Assembly (NCBI RefSeq): GCF_008312935.1
Contig: NZ_VSZO01000019.1
Coordinates: forward strand, 1-54,757
DNA length: 54,757 nucleotides
Reading direction: 5' to 3'
From: Roseiconus lacunae
GTDB taxonomy: Bacteria > Planctomycetota > Planctomycetia > Pirellulales > Pirellulaceae
This document shows positions 28,221-38,280 of the stretch, piece by piece. Both the position numbers and the translations under genes were made by a program. Below the pieces are notes generated by a model that saw only the letters and a list, made by a program, of their open reading frames with translations, had not been told where the DNA came from and made no database searches. How positions within the stretch are numbered: the first letter of the stretch is position 1; the number at the start of each line of letters is the position of its first letter.

Positions 28221-29522
28221 ATGGAACCCTTCGCCGCATCGAACGAGAATCGCTCGCATTTCTCGTCAGTGATCGCGGGGATCCTGATCGGGGCAAACGT
28301 CACCGGTGTCATGCTCAGCTATGCGTTGACACTGTTCCTCGCCCGGACATTAGATTCAAACCAGTTCGATAGCTTCGTCGGAGCGATCGCCGTCTTGACG
28401 ATGCTAGGTGCCGTTTCCGAAGCCGGCGTTGGCAAATACGGCTACAAACGCCTCCCGCTTGCCGACCAAGCATCCGACACGAGCGAACGAAACGCATATT
28501 TGCGATTTGCGAAGCGGACCGTGTTTCTTTGTAGTGCGATCTTCGTCGCTTGTGGAATCTTTTTAGAGTCAGCCCTGCCCAACGAAGCCGTCGAGTTCAC
28601 GTCCATCACCTCGGTACTGTTTATCCCCGCCGTTGCCGGTTGCGGTGTCGCGGTGGATCTTCTAATCGCAAGTCAATCGCCGATTACCGGAACCTTGATC
28701 GCCCGGGCTTTAGTGCCCACGATCACGTTGTCCCTCATTGTCGTTGGTTCCCAGACGATTCGCGGCTTTGACGCGACGATGGCCGTGATCTGTTTCGGCA
28801 TCGGCAGCACACTCGGGCTACTTCTCTGCGCCGCTTTGCTCCAGCGCTTTCGATGGATGGGCAAAACAAATGTCGGTGAAATCCAGTGGCAACACTGGAT
28901 TTCACGAAGCCTGTCGTACTTTGCCGTCACTTGTGCGATCACATGGCTCTTCAAAGCACCGCTCGTCATGCTGCACCACTTACCGCACTCGGCGGCTGAG
29001 CTAGGTTTGCTGGCCCCGGCATTTGAAACGGGATGCTTGGTATTGTTGTTATCCAAATCGGCAGACAAGTATTACCTTCCGATGCTTGCCGTTGCGATCG
29101 ATCAAGGCGACATCGAAACAGACGAGCGTTTGCGTCGCCGGCGTCAATCATTGATCGGTGGCGCCGCGTGCATTTTCTGGCTCGCCATTGTACTGATCGG
29201 CAAACAAATCTTGTCCCTGTTCGGACCACAGTTCGTCGTTTCTTATCCGGCGTTACTTTGGGTCACAACGGGGGCATGTATTTGGACTCTTTTTTCATTG
29301 TCGCCATCGGCTTTACTGTTCATGCGGCGTTCGAAACAATTGGGACTGAACCTGATCTTTCATTCGCTGGCGCTGATGGTTCTGATCCCAATTGCGTTTT
29401 ATCAACACGGAAACACCGGCGTCGCCTTTGTCTTTGCGGTCTGCTTGGCATCGACCGCCGCGATCGCTCGGATCCAAGAGTCCATTGCCTGGAAATCTGA
29501 GTCAGAGACGATGGCAACCTAG
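28221..29522 (+). CDS. Polysaccharide flippase-like membrane protein (Wzx/MATE-like)
   Basis: About 433 aa with around twelve hydrophobic segments, in the pattern of O-antigen/polysaccharide flippases that move undecaprenyl-linked repeat units across the inner membrane. Characteristic features are the N-terminal GANVTGVMLSYALTLFLART, a GVGKYGYKRL region after TM2, and small loops. ATG at 28221 is preferred over the TTG 3 bp upstream. It is not in the exosortase locus but could serve it, since that locus has no flippase. The coding region contains a 30-nt perfect hairpin at 28876-28905. Confidence 0.85.
   Translation: MEPFAASNENRSHFSSVIAGILIGANVTGVMLSYALTLFLARTLDSNQFDSFVGAIAVLTMLGAVSEAGVGKYGYKRLPLADQASDTSERNAYLRFAKRTVFLCSAIFVACGIFLESALPNEAVEFTSITSVLFIPAVAGCGVAVDLLIASQSPITGTLIARALVPTITLSLIVVGSQTIRGFDATMAVICFGIGSTLGLLLCAALLQRFRWMGKTNVGEIQWQHWISRSLSYFAVTCAITWLFKAPLVMLHHLPHSAAELGLLAPAFETGCLVLLLSKSADKYYLPMLAVAIDQGDIETDERLRRRRQSLIGGAACIFWLAIVLIGKQILSLFGPQFVVSYPALLWVTTGACIWTLFSLSPSALLFMRRSKQLGLNLIFHSLALMVLIPIAFYQHGNTGVAFVFAVCLASTAAIARIQESIAWKSESETMAT
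28876..28905. other. Perfect 13-bp inverted repeat with GCAA loop inside the flippase gene
   Basis: GTGAAATCCAGTG (28876-28888), loop GCAA, CACTGGATTTCAC (28893-28905), all 13 bases paired. As RNA it would be a stable stem capped by a GNRA tetraloop. It encodes part of GEIQWQHWISRS. See findings. Confidence 0.8.
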
Positions 29523-29535
29523 TCCGAAGCGTTCG

Positions 29536-30462
29536 TTACTTCTTTGGCAAGAACGGGAACAGTTCGCGAATCTCGTCATCCGATGGCTGCCGACCATATT
29601 CGCAGATCTCAAACGCTTCGGCGTAGTCAATTTGCATTGCACGGTCTTCTCCATACCAACGAATCAGTGCGTTGCGATGCTGCTGTGCTTCGGCACTCTG
29701 ACGTTTTACCCAACGTTCATGCAGCCACTGTCGCCGTGCCTCGGGAGCATTGGCTGGTGGCGCGTTCGCCATTTTTTCGGCACTACCGAGCGCACCGCCT
29801 TCGAACGTTTGTGACTCCAGTGCCATCAGTGCGTCAACTTTCTTTTCGAATACCGAACCAACATCAACCGCGACATCGGCGCGAAATGGGTACGGTTTCT
29901 GAAATCGATCGCTGGAATACAGGAATACCGGATTTTTCTTCAGAGGTGGTGTATCGGGACAAAAGAAAGGTACCGTCACCATATATGCGGCATCCTGAAC
30001 GAGTACACCGACATAGCGGTGATCGGGATGGTAATCCCACGGCCGATGAGCAATCACGATATCGGCATTCCACTGGCGGATCGCGCGGGTGATTTTCCGA
30101 CGGTTTTCCAATGTCGGCATCAACTCGCCATCGTGAATGTCCATCACCAGCGACTCAACCCCCAATCGTTTCGCCACCAAGGCAGACTCTGCTGTGCGAC
30201 GCTTGGCAAGCGCTCCGCCCGACATTTGCCAATGTCCGATGTCGCCATTGGTCACCGAAACAAGTTTGACGTGGTGCCCTTGTTCGGCCCACAACGCGGC
30301 AGTCCCACCGCTCTTGTATTCAGCGTCATCAGGGTGGGCGCCAAAACAAATGATCCTGAGCTTTCCGTCTTGGGCGACCGCGGTTCCGGGATCACCGTAC
30401 ATGAAGCCGACCGAGATCCATAAGAACGAAAACACCAAAACTGTCCGACTATCAATCGCCAT
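29536..30462 (-). CDS. PIG-L family deacetylase (LmbE-like), secreted
   Basis: 308 aa with an N-terminal signal (LVFSFLWISVGFMYG, cleavage near residue 30). The zinc-site motif GAHPDDAEYKSGG gives His43, Asp45, Asp46; HPDH at 145-148 supplies the second ligand region. PIG-L enzymes remove acetyl groups from GlcNAc-containing substrates. HRPWDYHPDHRYVG is strongly conserved. The 3' end lies 14 bp from the convergent flippase. The real substrate is unknown. Confidence 0.93.
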   Translation of the reverse strand: MAIDSRTVLVFSFLWISVGFMYGDPGTAVAQDGKLRIICFGAHPDDAEYKSGGTAALWAEQGHHVKLVSVTNGDIGHWQMSGGALAKRRTAESALVAKRLGVESLVMDIHDGELMPTLENRRKITRAIRQWNADIVIAHRPWDYHPDHRYVGVLVQDAAYMVTVPFFCPDTPPLKKNPVFLYSSDRFQKPYPFRADVAVDVGSVFEKKVDALMALESQTFEGGALGSAEKMANAPPANAPEARRQWLHERWVKRQSAEAQQHRNALIRWYGEDRAMQIDYAEAFEICEYGRQPSDDEIRELFPFLPKK

Positions 30463-30778
30463 CGACCTACCTCTTTGAAGTGCTCACGTGGAAGCCCACT
30501 GATTTGCAAGTCGCGACGGCCGGAAAATTGAACGCCGATCCCCCGATGCCGGCACATTCGGCTCACGGTGGTTGGCCGAGGGCCGGAAACGAGTGCTTCG
30601 TTAACCTTCGAAATTAGGATTAGCCACATGGCGTCAGCCACGAGTTCGGCGCAATAACCGAGGCTAACGCTCGTCGGTTGATGAGTCGAATCCTAACGTT
30701 TGGTCTACACGGAGCGCTAGCACGTCGGGGGCGTGGTTTTCCCAGCGGTGTTCAATGATCAAAGCAAGCGAGACTTGA
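30463..30778. other. Intergenic region with 80-bp element
   Basis: 316 bp without a gene. Copy 2 of the 80-bp element is at 30617-30696; the rest shows nothing I recognise beyond the expected promoter for the PIG-L gene. Confidence 0.5.
30617..30696 (-). repeat. 80-bp interspersed element, copy 2 (inverted)
   Basis: Exactly 80 bp; its reverse complement aligns without gaps to the copies at 24846 and 51124. It lies between two minus-strand genes. Confidence 0.8.
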
Positions 30779-32146
30779 CTAACTCAGTTCCAGTTGACCG
30801 TCGGAGTCACCAAACTGAGTTGTGGGGACGCCGATCAAGTTCAACATGCTAACAAAAAGGTTCGACATCGGTTGCTTTTTGGGTTCGTAAAATCGCCCCG
30901 TCGTAATTTTCCCGCCTGCGTTTCCGGCAAGAATCACGGGTAAGTTCTCGTGCGTATGGCGATTGCCGTCCGCGATCGCGCCGCCGTAAATGATCATCGA
31001 ATTGTGAAGCAAGCTATTGCCATCGACATCTTCGGTTTGCCGCATCTTGTTCAAAAACCGGGCGAAGTGTTCAACGTAGAATTGATCGATCTTGGCAACT
31101 TTTTTGGCTAACGCCTCATCACGCTGACTGTGGGTTAACCAATGGTGGCCCTCGGGAATGCCTAGCTGCGGAAACGTTCGGTTGCTGCCGTCATAGGCCA
31201 AAAGTAGTGTCGCGACTCTCGTCGAATCAGTCTGGAAAGCGAGATGCAGCATGTCATACATCAGCGTCATATAGTCCCCGAAGTCCTTGGGGATCCCAGC
31301 CGGTGTGTCACGATCGGTTTTCGGTGGATCTTTGAAGTGCTCCGCCATCTCGATCCGACGTTCCATATCACGGACGACCGAAAAGTACTCGTCAAACTTT
31401 CGATTGTCCGCGGTGGCGAGCTGACGCTGGATATCGCGTCCTTCTTCCAAGACAAAATCCAACACACTCTTCTTCGTCGCCAGTCGCGTCTGGTAGTTCT
31501 TTGCCCGCTCGGACTTCGATCCCGCACCGAATAGTCGTTCGAACACGAGACGAGGATTGGCTTCGGGCGTGACCGGTGTCGATTCGGAACTCCAAGCCAA
31601 ATTGTATTGATAAGCACAAGCGTAGCCCGAATCACAACTGCCGGAATTGCGAATGAGGTCGGATGTCAATTCGAGTGACGGAATGCGAGTCACGGAGCCT
31701 ACGTTTTGTGCGGCGACTTGATCGACCGAGATCCCGCAACGGATGTCGCTGCCGGCCGTCTTTCGTGCTCGTAAACCTGTCAAAAAAGTCGCGTTGGCTC
31801 GTGCGTGATCTCCGGCACCGTCAGGGCCAGGGGTTGCATTGATGTGATCGAGATTACTGATAACCTGGAAGTCAGCCTTCAGGTCTTCGAGTGCCATCAT
31901 TGTTTCGTTTAGTTCGAAACCATTTTTGGGAAACCAATGCTCTTGCTGCACGCCGTTCGGAATCGACATAAATGCCATTCGCAGCGGCGCGCCTGTCTCG
32001 GTAACCGCTCTCGGTTCGGCACCCAACGCCTGTTCGCTTGCGCTCGCACGCTTGGGAAGCGACGCCATCGCGGGAATGGCTACGGACAATCCACCGCTTC
32101 GCAGGAATCCTCGACGGCTGAGCGCAAGTCGATTTCTTCGATTCAT
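30779..32146 (-). CDS. DUF1552 protein, Tat-exported
   Basis: 455 aa with the Tat signal LSRRGFLRSGG and hydrophobic stretch to about residue 30. The body matches DUF1552: FLTGLRARKTAG, GISVDQVAA, a long helical middle (about 220-275) and the end TTQFGDSDGQLELS. Family function is unknown, but it is genetically coupled to DUF1592-type cytochrome proteins across planctomycetes. The ATG overlaps the DUF1592 stop codon by four bases (ATGA), so expression is translationally coupled. Confidence 0.95.
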   Translation of the reverse strand: MNRRNRLALSRRGFLRSGGLSVAIPAMASLPKRASASEQALGAEPRAVTETGAPLRMAFMSIPNGVQQEHWFPKNGFELNETMMALEDLKADFQVISNLDHINATPGPDGAGDHARANATFLTGLRARKTAGSDIRCGISVDQVAAQNVGSVTRIPSLELTSDLIRNSGSCDSGYACAYQYNLAWSSESTPVTPEANPRLVFERLFGAGSKSERAKNYQTRLATKKSVLDFVLEEGRDIQRQLATADNRKFDEYFSVVRDMERRIEMAEHFKDPPKTDRDTPAGIPKDFGDYMTLMYDMLHLAFQTDSTRVATLLLAYDGSNRTFPQLGIPEGHHWLTHSQRDEALAKKVAKIDQFYVEHFARFLNKMRQTEDVDGNSLLHNSMIIYGGAIADGNRHTHENLPVILAGNAGGKITTGRFYEPKKQPMSNLFVSMLNLIGVPTTQFGDSDGQLELS

Positions 32147-34740
32147 TCTTGATCCCCCTTGGATAGATTGTCTTGCTTCGTCGAAGGTAGCAAGCGTTGT
32201 TTTTGAAACGGCGCCGACTCGACGACCGCATGAACGAGCACACTGAATCGCCCGTCACTTTCGCGCAGGCGATCGACAATTTGATCGATCGTTTGTTCGT
32301 CAGTGAATTCCACTCCCCGTCCCACGGCGAATACCAACAGCTTTTCGGTGACGCAGCGGTAAAATGCATCGGCATGATTATTTCGCAGTAGTGCCTTTAA
32401 CTCCCGCACGTCACGGAACGTTTCCCCGGTCACCAGTTCACCTTGAGGTTCGACCGGAGTTCCTCGGTCAGTCTCGCGCCACATTCCGAGCGCATCGAAG
32501 TTCTCCAACGCCAATCCCAACGGATCCATGCGGGCATGACAAGACGCACAAAGCGCGTCCTCTCGATGAACCGATAACAACTCGCGAAGTGTCGGTTCGC
32601 GATCACCAAAATGGTCTGCCGATTCTTCCAGTTCAGGCACCACGCCGGGAGCCGGGGGAGCAGGCGTGCCCAGAATGTTGTCCAAGATAAATAAGCCGCG
32701 TTTGACCGGCGACGTGCGTGTCGGATTCGAAGTCACCATTAACATCGACGCCTGAGTCAACAAGCCGCCGCGCGGACTGTCGCTCGGCAGATCGACTCGC
32801 CGCATCTTTTCTCCCTTGACGTGCTCAATCCCATAGTGCTCGGCAAGTTCCGCGTTCAGGAATGTGTAGTCACAGTCCAACAGATCTAGCAGGCTGACAT
32901 CGTTGCGAATCACATACTCGACAAACTGCTCAGTCTCATCTCGGATCGAACGCTTCAAATCATCATCGATTCGTTCGACTTCGCGTCGGATCTCACGAAA
33001 GCGGGCAAACTTCTCACGGTGCTCTTCACTCATGCTGTCTCGGCCTCGGAAAAAGCCGCGCGGAAGACTGCGAAACCAATCGCGAAGTTTCTCTAACTCC
33101 TCCGCGTGCCCCATCACAACGCTGGCATCCACGTTGGCGTTGATCACATCTCGCGTCCGCAACCATTGACCAACAAAGTTGGAAATAAATGCGTCGGACC
33201 GCCGATCATCCAACATCCGATCAATCTGATCGCTCAAATTGGCCCGCAATTCACCGTTTTCCGCCAGACGCACCAACTCTTCGTCAGGCATCGAGGACCA
33301 TAGGAAGTACGATAACCGCGACGCTAATGAAATCTCATCGACCGGCGCGTACTTTGCATCGGGAGATGAATTAGCCGCCGATTCAATACGGAACAAGAAC
33401 CTTGGCGATGAAAGCACGCCGACGATCGCACGCCCGATACCGGTTTCGAACGTTTCTCCCGGCTGCGAATAAACCGTCTCGGCCAGCCCTACCAACCGGT
33501 CGATCGTGACTTGATCGACCTCGCCCCGATACGCTCGGGTGGCGAAACGCTCCAGCACTTCTGCCGCATATGATCGGCGTTGATCCGGTTCGGTTGGGGG
33601 TGAGTCTCGGGTGAAAAAGCGTTCGTAATTCGGTGGATGAACACGTTGATCGGTCCCTATCGGTCCTTCGATCTCCACCCGGTAAACTTCGAAGTGAACG
33701 TGGGTATCACTTTCTTCTTCGATCGATTCCGCCACTTCGCTATCCGACGCTAGCTCGACCGGTCGTATCTCAAAGGCGATACGGTGCTTGCCCGCGTCCC
33801 ACTGTTCAATTGATTCCACGGTCGTCAGTTTATTTTCGTCCCAACCGAGTTCACTGACAAAAGCAACCTCTTCATCAATACGGCAAGTGACGTGATAGCG
33901 AGCTGGGTCAAACTCGAAAGATCCATGTTGTTTGGTACCGATCGAGACGTTGTATCGTCCTGCGGTTTCGATCTCGAATTCACGCGCGACCTTTTCTTGT
34001 TTTTTGCCGTCAAGCGATCGCCCATTGCGTTTTGAACGTCGGTCGTCCGAGACAAAATCTCGTCCCCGAAAAACTTGTCGAGGCACGATCTTTGTCACCT
34101 TCGGTACGGAACGCTCCACAATAAGCTCAGCCGCTTGTAAATACTTGTCCAACAACAACGGCGACACCATCAAAGCGTCTGCGACGTTGTCGAAGCCATG
34201 CCCGGAATCATCTGCCGGAAACAGCAACGTCTCGTCAAACTCAACTCCCATCAGTGCACGAACCGTGTTGCCGTACTCTTGGCGGTTCAAACGCCGGACC
34301 GTGATCGGTCCCGGATCGAGATTATCGAAATCGATTGCAAACGGACCACGTTTGATCCAGTCCTTCACGGTCGCCATTTCCATATCGGTCAGCTGATCTG
34401 ACCCCATTGGCGGCATCACCCCGGCGCGAAGATTCTTCAACACCCGCCACCAGAACTCCGGTACCGCCGTGGCCTCGTCTTCTGACTCGAACGAATCGAT
34501 AACAAAGTTTCCTTCGCGTTCACCGTAACCGTGGCAATCGTAACAGTACCGCTGCAAAATCGGCACGATGTCATTCTGAAATGACGGACCAGCGTCATCC
34601 GTTGCCGGGGTGACCTTCGAATCCTCAGTCTCACGGCCAGGTAATTCTTCGGCGATTGCCAATCCACCAAAGTAAGACGCAATCCCGCAAGTAATGATTC
34701 CAGTAGCGACGCAAAAACGCCAGCGATTCAATAGATCCAT
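32143..34740 (-). CDS. DUF1587/1592/1588/1585 cytochrome-type protein
   Basis: About 865 aa from the ATG at 34740, which puts a signal peptide (FCVATGIITCGIASYFGGLA) at the N-terminus; an ATG at 34791 is also open. Domains in order: cytochrome c-like with CYDCH heme motif (residues 83-87 in the longer form), DUF1587 (RRLNRQEYGNTVRALMG), carbohydrate-binding-like region, DUF1595 (EVLERFATRAYRGEV), DUF1592 (ASRLSYFLWSSMPDEEL), DUF1588 (TRTSPVKRGLFILDNILG and CASCHARMDPLG) and DUF1585 (RFSVLVHAVVESAPFQ). Planctomycete genomes hold many such pairs with DUF1552; proposed roles involve oxidative polysaccharide or glycan breakdown, not established. Confidence 0.95.
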   Translation of the reverse strand: MDLLNRWRFCVATGIITCGIASYFGGLAIAEELPGRETEDSKVTPATDDAGPSFQNDIVPILQRYCYDCHGYGEREGNFVIDSFESEDEATAVPEFWWRVLKNLRAGVMPPMGSDQLTDMEMATVKDWIKRGPFAIDFDNLDPGPITVRRLNRQEYGNTVRALMGVEFDETLLFPADDSGHGFDNVADALMVSPLLLDKYLQAAELIVERSVPKVTKIVPRQVFRGRDFVSDDRRSKRNGRSLDGKKQEKVAREFEIETAGRYNVSIGTKQHGSFEFDPARYHVTCRIDEEVAFVSELGWDENKLTTVESIEQWDAGKHRIAFEIRPVELASDSEVAESIEEESDTHVHFEVYRVEIEGPIGTDQRVHPPNYERFFTRDSPPTEPDQRRSYAAEVLERFATRAYRGEVDQVTIDRLVGLAETVYSQPGETFETGIGRAIVGVLSSPRFLFRIESAANSSPDAKYAPVDEISLASRLSYFLWSSMPDEELVRLAENGELRANLSDQIDRMLDDRRSDAFISNFVGQWLRTRDVINANVDASVVMGHAEELEKLRDWFRSLPRGFFRGRDSMSEEHREKFARFREIRREVERIDDDLKRSIRDETEQFVEYVIRNDVSLLDLLDCDYTFLNAELAEHYGIEHVKGEKMRRVDLPSDSPRGGLLTQASMLMVTSNPTRTSPVKRGLFILDNILGTPAPPAPGVVPELEESADHFGDREPTLRELLSVHREDALCASCHARMDPLGLALENFDALGMWRETDRGTPVEPQGELVTGETFRDVRELKALLRNNHADAFYRCVTEKLLVFAVGRGVEFTDEQTIDQIVDRLRESDGRFSVLVHAVVESAPFQKQRLLPSTKQDNLSKGDQE

Positions 34741-35066
34741 TAGAACAAAATTCAGCAGTAGGATCTGCGGCCGAAATCGTTGCGGCGACATGAGATCAGG
34801 GTTGGCAGGTGATAAGGGCGGGCATTAACGTTCAACCCCCGAGTGAGTCATGGGTAACGCAATTCCTCGCGCGAAAGACACGCGAACGCCATAGCTTAGA
34901 GCCCCGCGGTCGCGCAGACAAACTTTTCTGCACTGCCTGTGTGAAAAGATCAGTCATCATAGGCTCGCCGGGCCGTGTCCGCTTCGGCCTGTCTTTAATC
35001 GATAGGATTCAATGCGGTGGTTTATCGGCGGTAGCGGCGGAACTGGATGTTATTGGAGATCGTGCG

Positions 35067-36047
35067 TCAACACGCCAGCGGCTGAACTTGCGAATCGGTG
35101 ACTTCGCATGCGGCCAATTCTAAGTAGTCGGGGCGGGAGCCAGAGGTGCGGTGCCGATACGCTTTGACGATCGCATTGTCTCGCACAAGGAAGGCACCGG
35201 GCATTTGGAACCCATCCCCGATCAGCTTCCCCACCCCATGCCGATTGATAATCGCGGCGCTGAAGCCTCGCCACCAAACAGAAAGGGGAAACAACTGGCC
35301 GGGCCCGCCTCGTTGGAGACCGTAGGCTCGATACAGGCGGCAACCGGGGTCGCTGATTCGATGCGTGTCGGCCAGGCCGTACGACTCGAACAGTTCGACA
35401 TCGAGTTCGTTGTCGCCCATGTGAACTAAAACGATCTCGCCGCCCGCGGCTTCGATACCGGCGCGTTGCTTCTGCAAGTCCCCCAATGCTTCACGACAGA
35501 ACGTACATCCGGCATGACGCAAAAAGACGACCAACACCGACCGGTCAACCGAAAGCGATGCGATTGAGTCGCCTCGGTGAGTCCGCATCAATTCATTCAG
35601 CCGTTCAGCGGGCTGGTCATCGGTACTCACCGCCGGCCGATTCGCGTGATCGAACGCCGCAAACAAGATTGCGGCAAACGGAAACAGCCAGACCAAGTCA
35701 TTGAACACAGTGATCCAAACCCAAGCGGGCGACAGATCACCTTGCAGAACGTTCCACGCGATCCCGATCGGTCCGAGTGCCTTCCCTAAAAAGCCGACGA
35801 GCACCAATGGCCAGTGTCGGAGGGGATTCCGAGCGGCAATCGCATAACCTATCCCATACACCCCTACGATCATGCCGACACACTGCCAGATCGCAGGATA
35901 CGCCGGCGGGGTGAGATCAAACCAGTCAAAAAAGTCACCGGGGCGCAGCACCACCCATGCTCCCCATACAAGGTTGTAGGTCGCGGCGGCATTCAATATC
36001 GTCGCGTACCAGCGTGGCGACGGATGAGGCGTGGTGGTCTGATTCAC
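35067..36047 (-). CDS. SelL-like redox protein fused to a membrane domain
   Basis: About 326 aa from the GTG at 36047, chosen because AAGGG lies 8 nt upstream; the frame opens further out at a TTG (36074). The N-terminal half has four hydrophobic segments (about 15-35, 50-72, 81-100, 110-132). The C-terminal half is a peroxiredoxin-like/SelL-type thioredoxin fold with RHAGCTFC (the CxxC redox pair) and PGQLFPLSVWW, GDGFQMPGAFLV. In SelL the first Cys can be selenocysteine; here both are Cys. Probably a periplasmic- or cytoplasm-facing thiol peroxidase or reductase; side of membrane unclear. Confidence 0.85.
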   Translation of the reverse strand: MNQTTTPHPSPRWYATILNAAATYNLVWGAWVVLRPGDFFDWFDLTPPAYPAIWQCVGMIVGVYGIGYAIAARNPLRHWPLVLVGFLGKALGPIGIAWNVLQGDLSPAWVWITVFNDLVWLFPFAAILFAAFDHANRPAVSTDDQPAERLNELMRTHRGDSIASLSVDRSVLVVFLRHAGCTFCREALGDLQKQRAGIEAAGGEIVLVHMGDNELDVELFESYGLADTHRISDPGCRLYRAYGLQRGGPGQLFPLSVWWRGFSAAIINRHGVGKLIGDGFQMPGAFLVRDNAIVKAYRHRTSGSRPDYLELAACEVTDSQVQPLAC

Positions 36048-36202
36048 GTTCGGTACCCTTAAGAACCCCGTCAATTTCGTGACGAATAGGACTGTGCGCC
36101 CTCGGTTAACCGCGTTTCATCTTGTCGCAAAACCGCGGATTCCTAAATTGTCGAGACAAGTTTAGATAATTTCCCATCGATCCTCGCCCACAACAAGTCT
36201 TC

Positions 36203-36610
36203 ATGCTGGAACACCGAATCCAACATCGCGTCCGATATGACGAATGCGATCCGATGGGCTTTGTCCATCACAGCGTTTACCTGCAGTACTTTGAAATCGG
36301 CCGAACCGAATTGCTACGGGCTAGCGGCGGTCGCTATCGAGACATGGAAGACGCTGGGCTGCTGGTCGTTGTTGTGAATGTCAACTGTCGTTATCACCAA
36401 CCGGCCCGCTACGACGACTTGATCGACATCCAAACCAAGATCGCCAAGATGACCGTCGGCAAGATCACTCACGAGTACACCGTGTTTCGCGAAGGGCAAA
36501 AACTGGTCAGCGCAGAAGTCATCCTTGCGGTGATCGATCGCAACGGAAAAGTCCAGCGGGTTCCGCAGAGCCTGCTCGATCAATACGAATCTCAACTGCC
36601 AGAGCGTTAG
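36203..36610 (+). CDS. Acyl-CoA thioesterase, YbgC/FadM-type hot-dog fold
   Basis: 135 aa, the usual length. The motif RYDECDPMGFVHHSVYLQYF contains the likely catalytic Asp16. The rest of the single hot-dog domain is intact (LLVVVVNVNCRYHQPARYDD). It hydrolyses acyl-CoA or acyl-ACP thioesters; the substrate is unknown. The stop overlaps the stop of the convergent ABC permease gene by four bases. ATG start. Confidence 0.93.
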   Translation: MLEHRIQHRVRYDECDPMGFVHHSVYLQYFEIGRTELLRASGGRYRDMEDAGLLVVVVNVNCRYHQPARYDDLIDIQTKIAKMTVGKITHEYTVFREGQKLVSAEVILAVIDRNGKVQRVPQSLLDQYESQLPER

Positions 36611-38280
36611 CCGTTCGCCGGTTCAGCCGATGCCAAACGCGCGGACTCCGCCGCAACCAGCGCTCGCTTTGCGATCATTCGTTTGACAACCACATCGACA
36701 ATCACACCCGCCAAGATCACGATTCCGATAATCGCAAACTCGAGTTTCGTGCTGATCCCGAGAATATTGATGGCGTTGTACAGGACTCGCATGACGGCGG
36801 CGCCGATGACGACACCCAAAATATTCCCTTCACCACCACGCAGACTGCATCCGCCAAGCACGGCGGCGGCGATCGCATAAAGTTCGTAAAAATTGCCAAA
36901 GCCAGAGGGCTGAACCGAGTTGATATCCAAAGCAAACAAGATTCCCCCCAGACCGGCCGCCATTGAACAGAGCACATAGGACAAGACAACCATACGCTTT
37001 GTATTAATGCCACTGTAACGGGCGGCTTCTTCGTTGCTACCGAGCGCAAGTAGATAACGTCCGTAAACCGTACGGTTAAGAAAGATCGACGCGGTGACCG
37101 CGAGGCCGATCAACAACAGCATTGGCATCGGCACCATCGTCGCGACAAGGTCGGTCTGACCGAGTAGCGCTAGTACGCCGAAAACCATCATCGGTAAGGA
37201 AACCGCTTTGCTAACCACACTTGCCGTTCGCCCGGCTTGATAAAGCCAACCGACCGCGACGATCGCGAACGCGACGATCAAGAATTCGATCAGCATCACT
37301 CCGGTTTTCAACGCTCCCCCACTGACCGTCACCGCACCGACGCGCCAAGTATCATCGGGAGTCGCCTCGCGAAACACCGGCACCAGTGCCCAAATGCTTG
37401 CCACCAACAACAGCAACGACACCACGACGGCGATGATCGGAAACGCCACCCGTTTCGCGTTCTGTTTGATTGCCGATCCGAGAAACAAACCGAAGGCAGG
37501 AATAAACAGCAGTGATGCCGCATAAACCATGACCGTCGACGGCAGCTGTGCGGCTCCTTCTGCGACGCTCACCTCTATTCCGCGTATCTGGTACTCCCCC
37601 AACGGCAAAATGACAGGCCCGGGGCCTGTGTCCCAGCCTTTCCAAAATCGAGCACTTCCGACGATTGCGACGAACACCCCCAACACCGGCCAGCCCCACC
37701 GAGAAATGTGATCGGCGAACGTGTTGCCGGATGATTCGCGGGGACGCCAAATCGCTTTCCACAGACCACCGACGAAGACCAACACGCCTCCGATCGCCAA
37801 CATGGTCGCCCAACTCGCGGGCTTTCCGGTCGCCAACAAACGCAACCCATCGTCATACGCTTGCCCGAATCCCAACGTTTGATCGTCGGTCAACCAACGG
37901 GAAAACCCGCGGTAGAACAGCAACCCGCAAAGCGTGACCACAAACGGCTGCAGATCCAATCGCGTGATCAGTATTCCGTGCAACAGTCCGATCAGAGCTG
38001 AGCATCCCATCACGATCGCGATGGCAGCGATCGGTGAAAAGCCATGCTCAATGACCAACATCGGCAACAAACACGCCACCAGTCCCACGACCGATCCGAT
38101 CGACAGATCGATCCCGCCGGTAATGATGACGAACGACACGCCAATCGACAAAATCCCAAACAAAGCACTCCAGCGCGTGATGTTGTACAAGTTGCCTTGG
38201 CCAACGAAGCTATCGTTCAGGATTGTGGTGAACAGACAAACGAAGATTAGCAATCCAAAGATGCCCAATACCTTATTCAT
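36607..38280 (-). CDS. Ribose-type sugar ABC permease with large internal membrane insertion
   Basis: 557 aa against about 320-350 in the family (RbsC/AraH/XylH). The family core is split: the N-terminal part to about residue 135 (GITLLIG-like [29 protein letters not shown]) and the C-terminal part from about 380 ([50 protein letters not shown]). Between them about 230 residues add four or five hydrophobic segments and a soluble stretch (215-245). Its start codon overlaps the ATPase stop by eight bases; the two are translationally coupled. See findings. Confidence 0.92.
   Translation of the reverse strand: MNKVLGIFGLLIFVCLFTTILNDSFVGQGNLYNITRWSALFGILSIGVSFVIITGGIDLSIGSVVGLVACLLPMLVIEHGFSPIAAIAIVMGCSALIGLLHGILITRLDLQPFVVTLCGLLFYRGFSRWLTDDQTLGFGQAYDDGLRLLATGKPASWATMLAIGGVLVFVGGLWKAIWRPRESSGNTFADHISRWGWPVLGVFVAIVGSARFWKGWDTGPGPVILPLGEYQIRGIEVSVAEGAAQLPSTVMVYAASLLFIPAFGLFLGSAIKQNAKRVAFPIIAVVVSLLLLVASIWALVPVFREATPDDTWRVGAVTVSGGALKTGVMLIEFLIVAFAIVAVGWLYQAGRTASVVSKAVSLPMMVFGVLALLGQTDLVATMVPMPMLLLIGLAVTASIFLNRTVYGRYLLALGSNEEAARYSGINTKRMVVLSYVLCSMAAGLGGILFALDINSVQPSGFGNFYELYAIAAAVLGGCSLRGGEGNILGVVIGAAVMRVLYNAINILGISTKLEFAIIGIVILAGVIVDVVVKRMIAKRALVAAESARLASAEPANG

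Noticed and set aside
35067..36047. Selenocysteine in the SelL-like protein
   Set aside because: The redox motif is encoded as Cys-Thr-Phe-Cys with no in-frame TGA.
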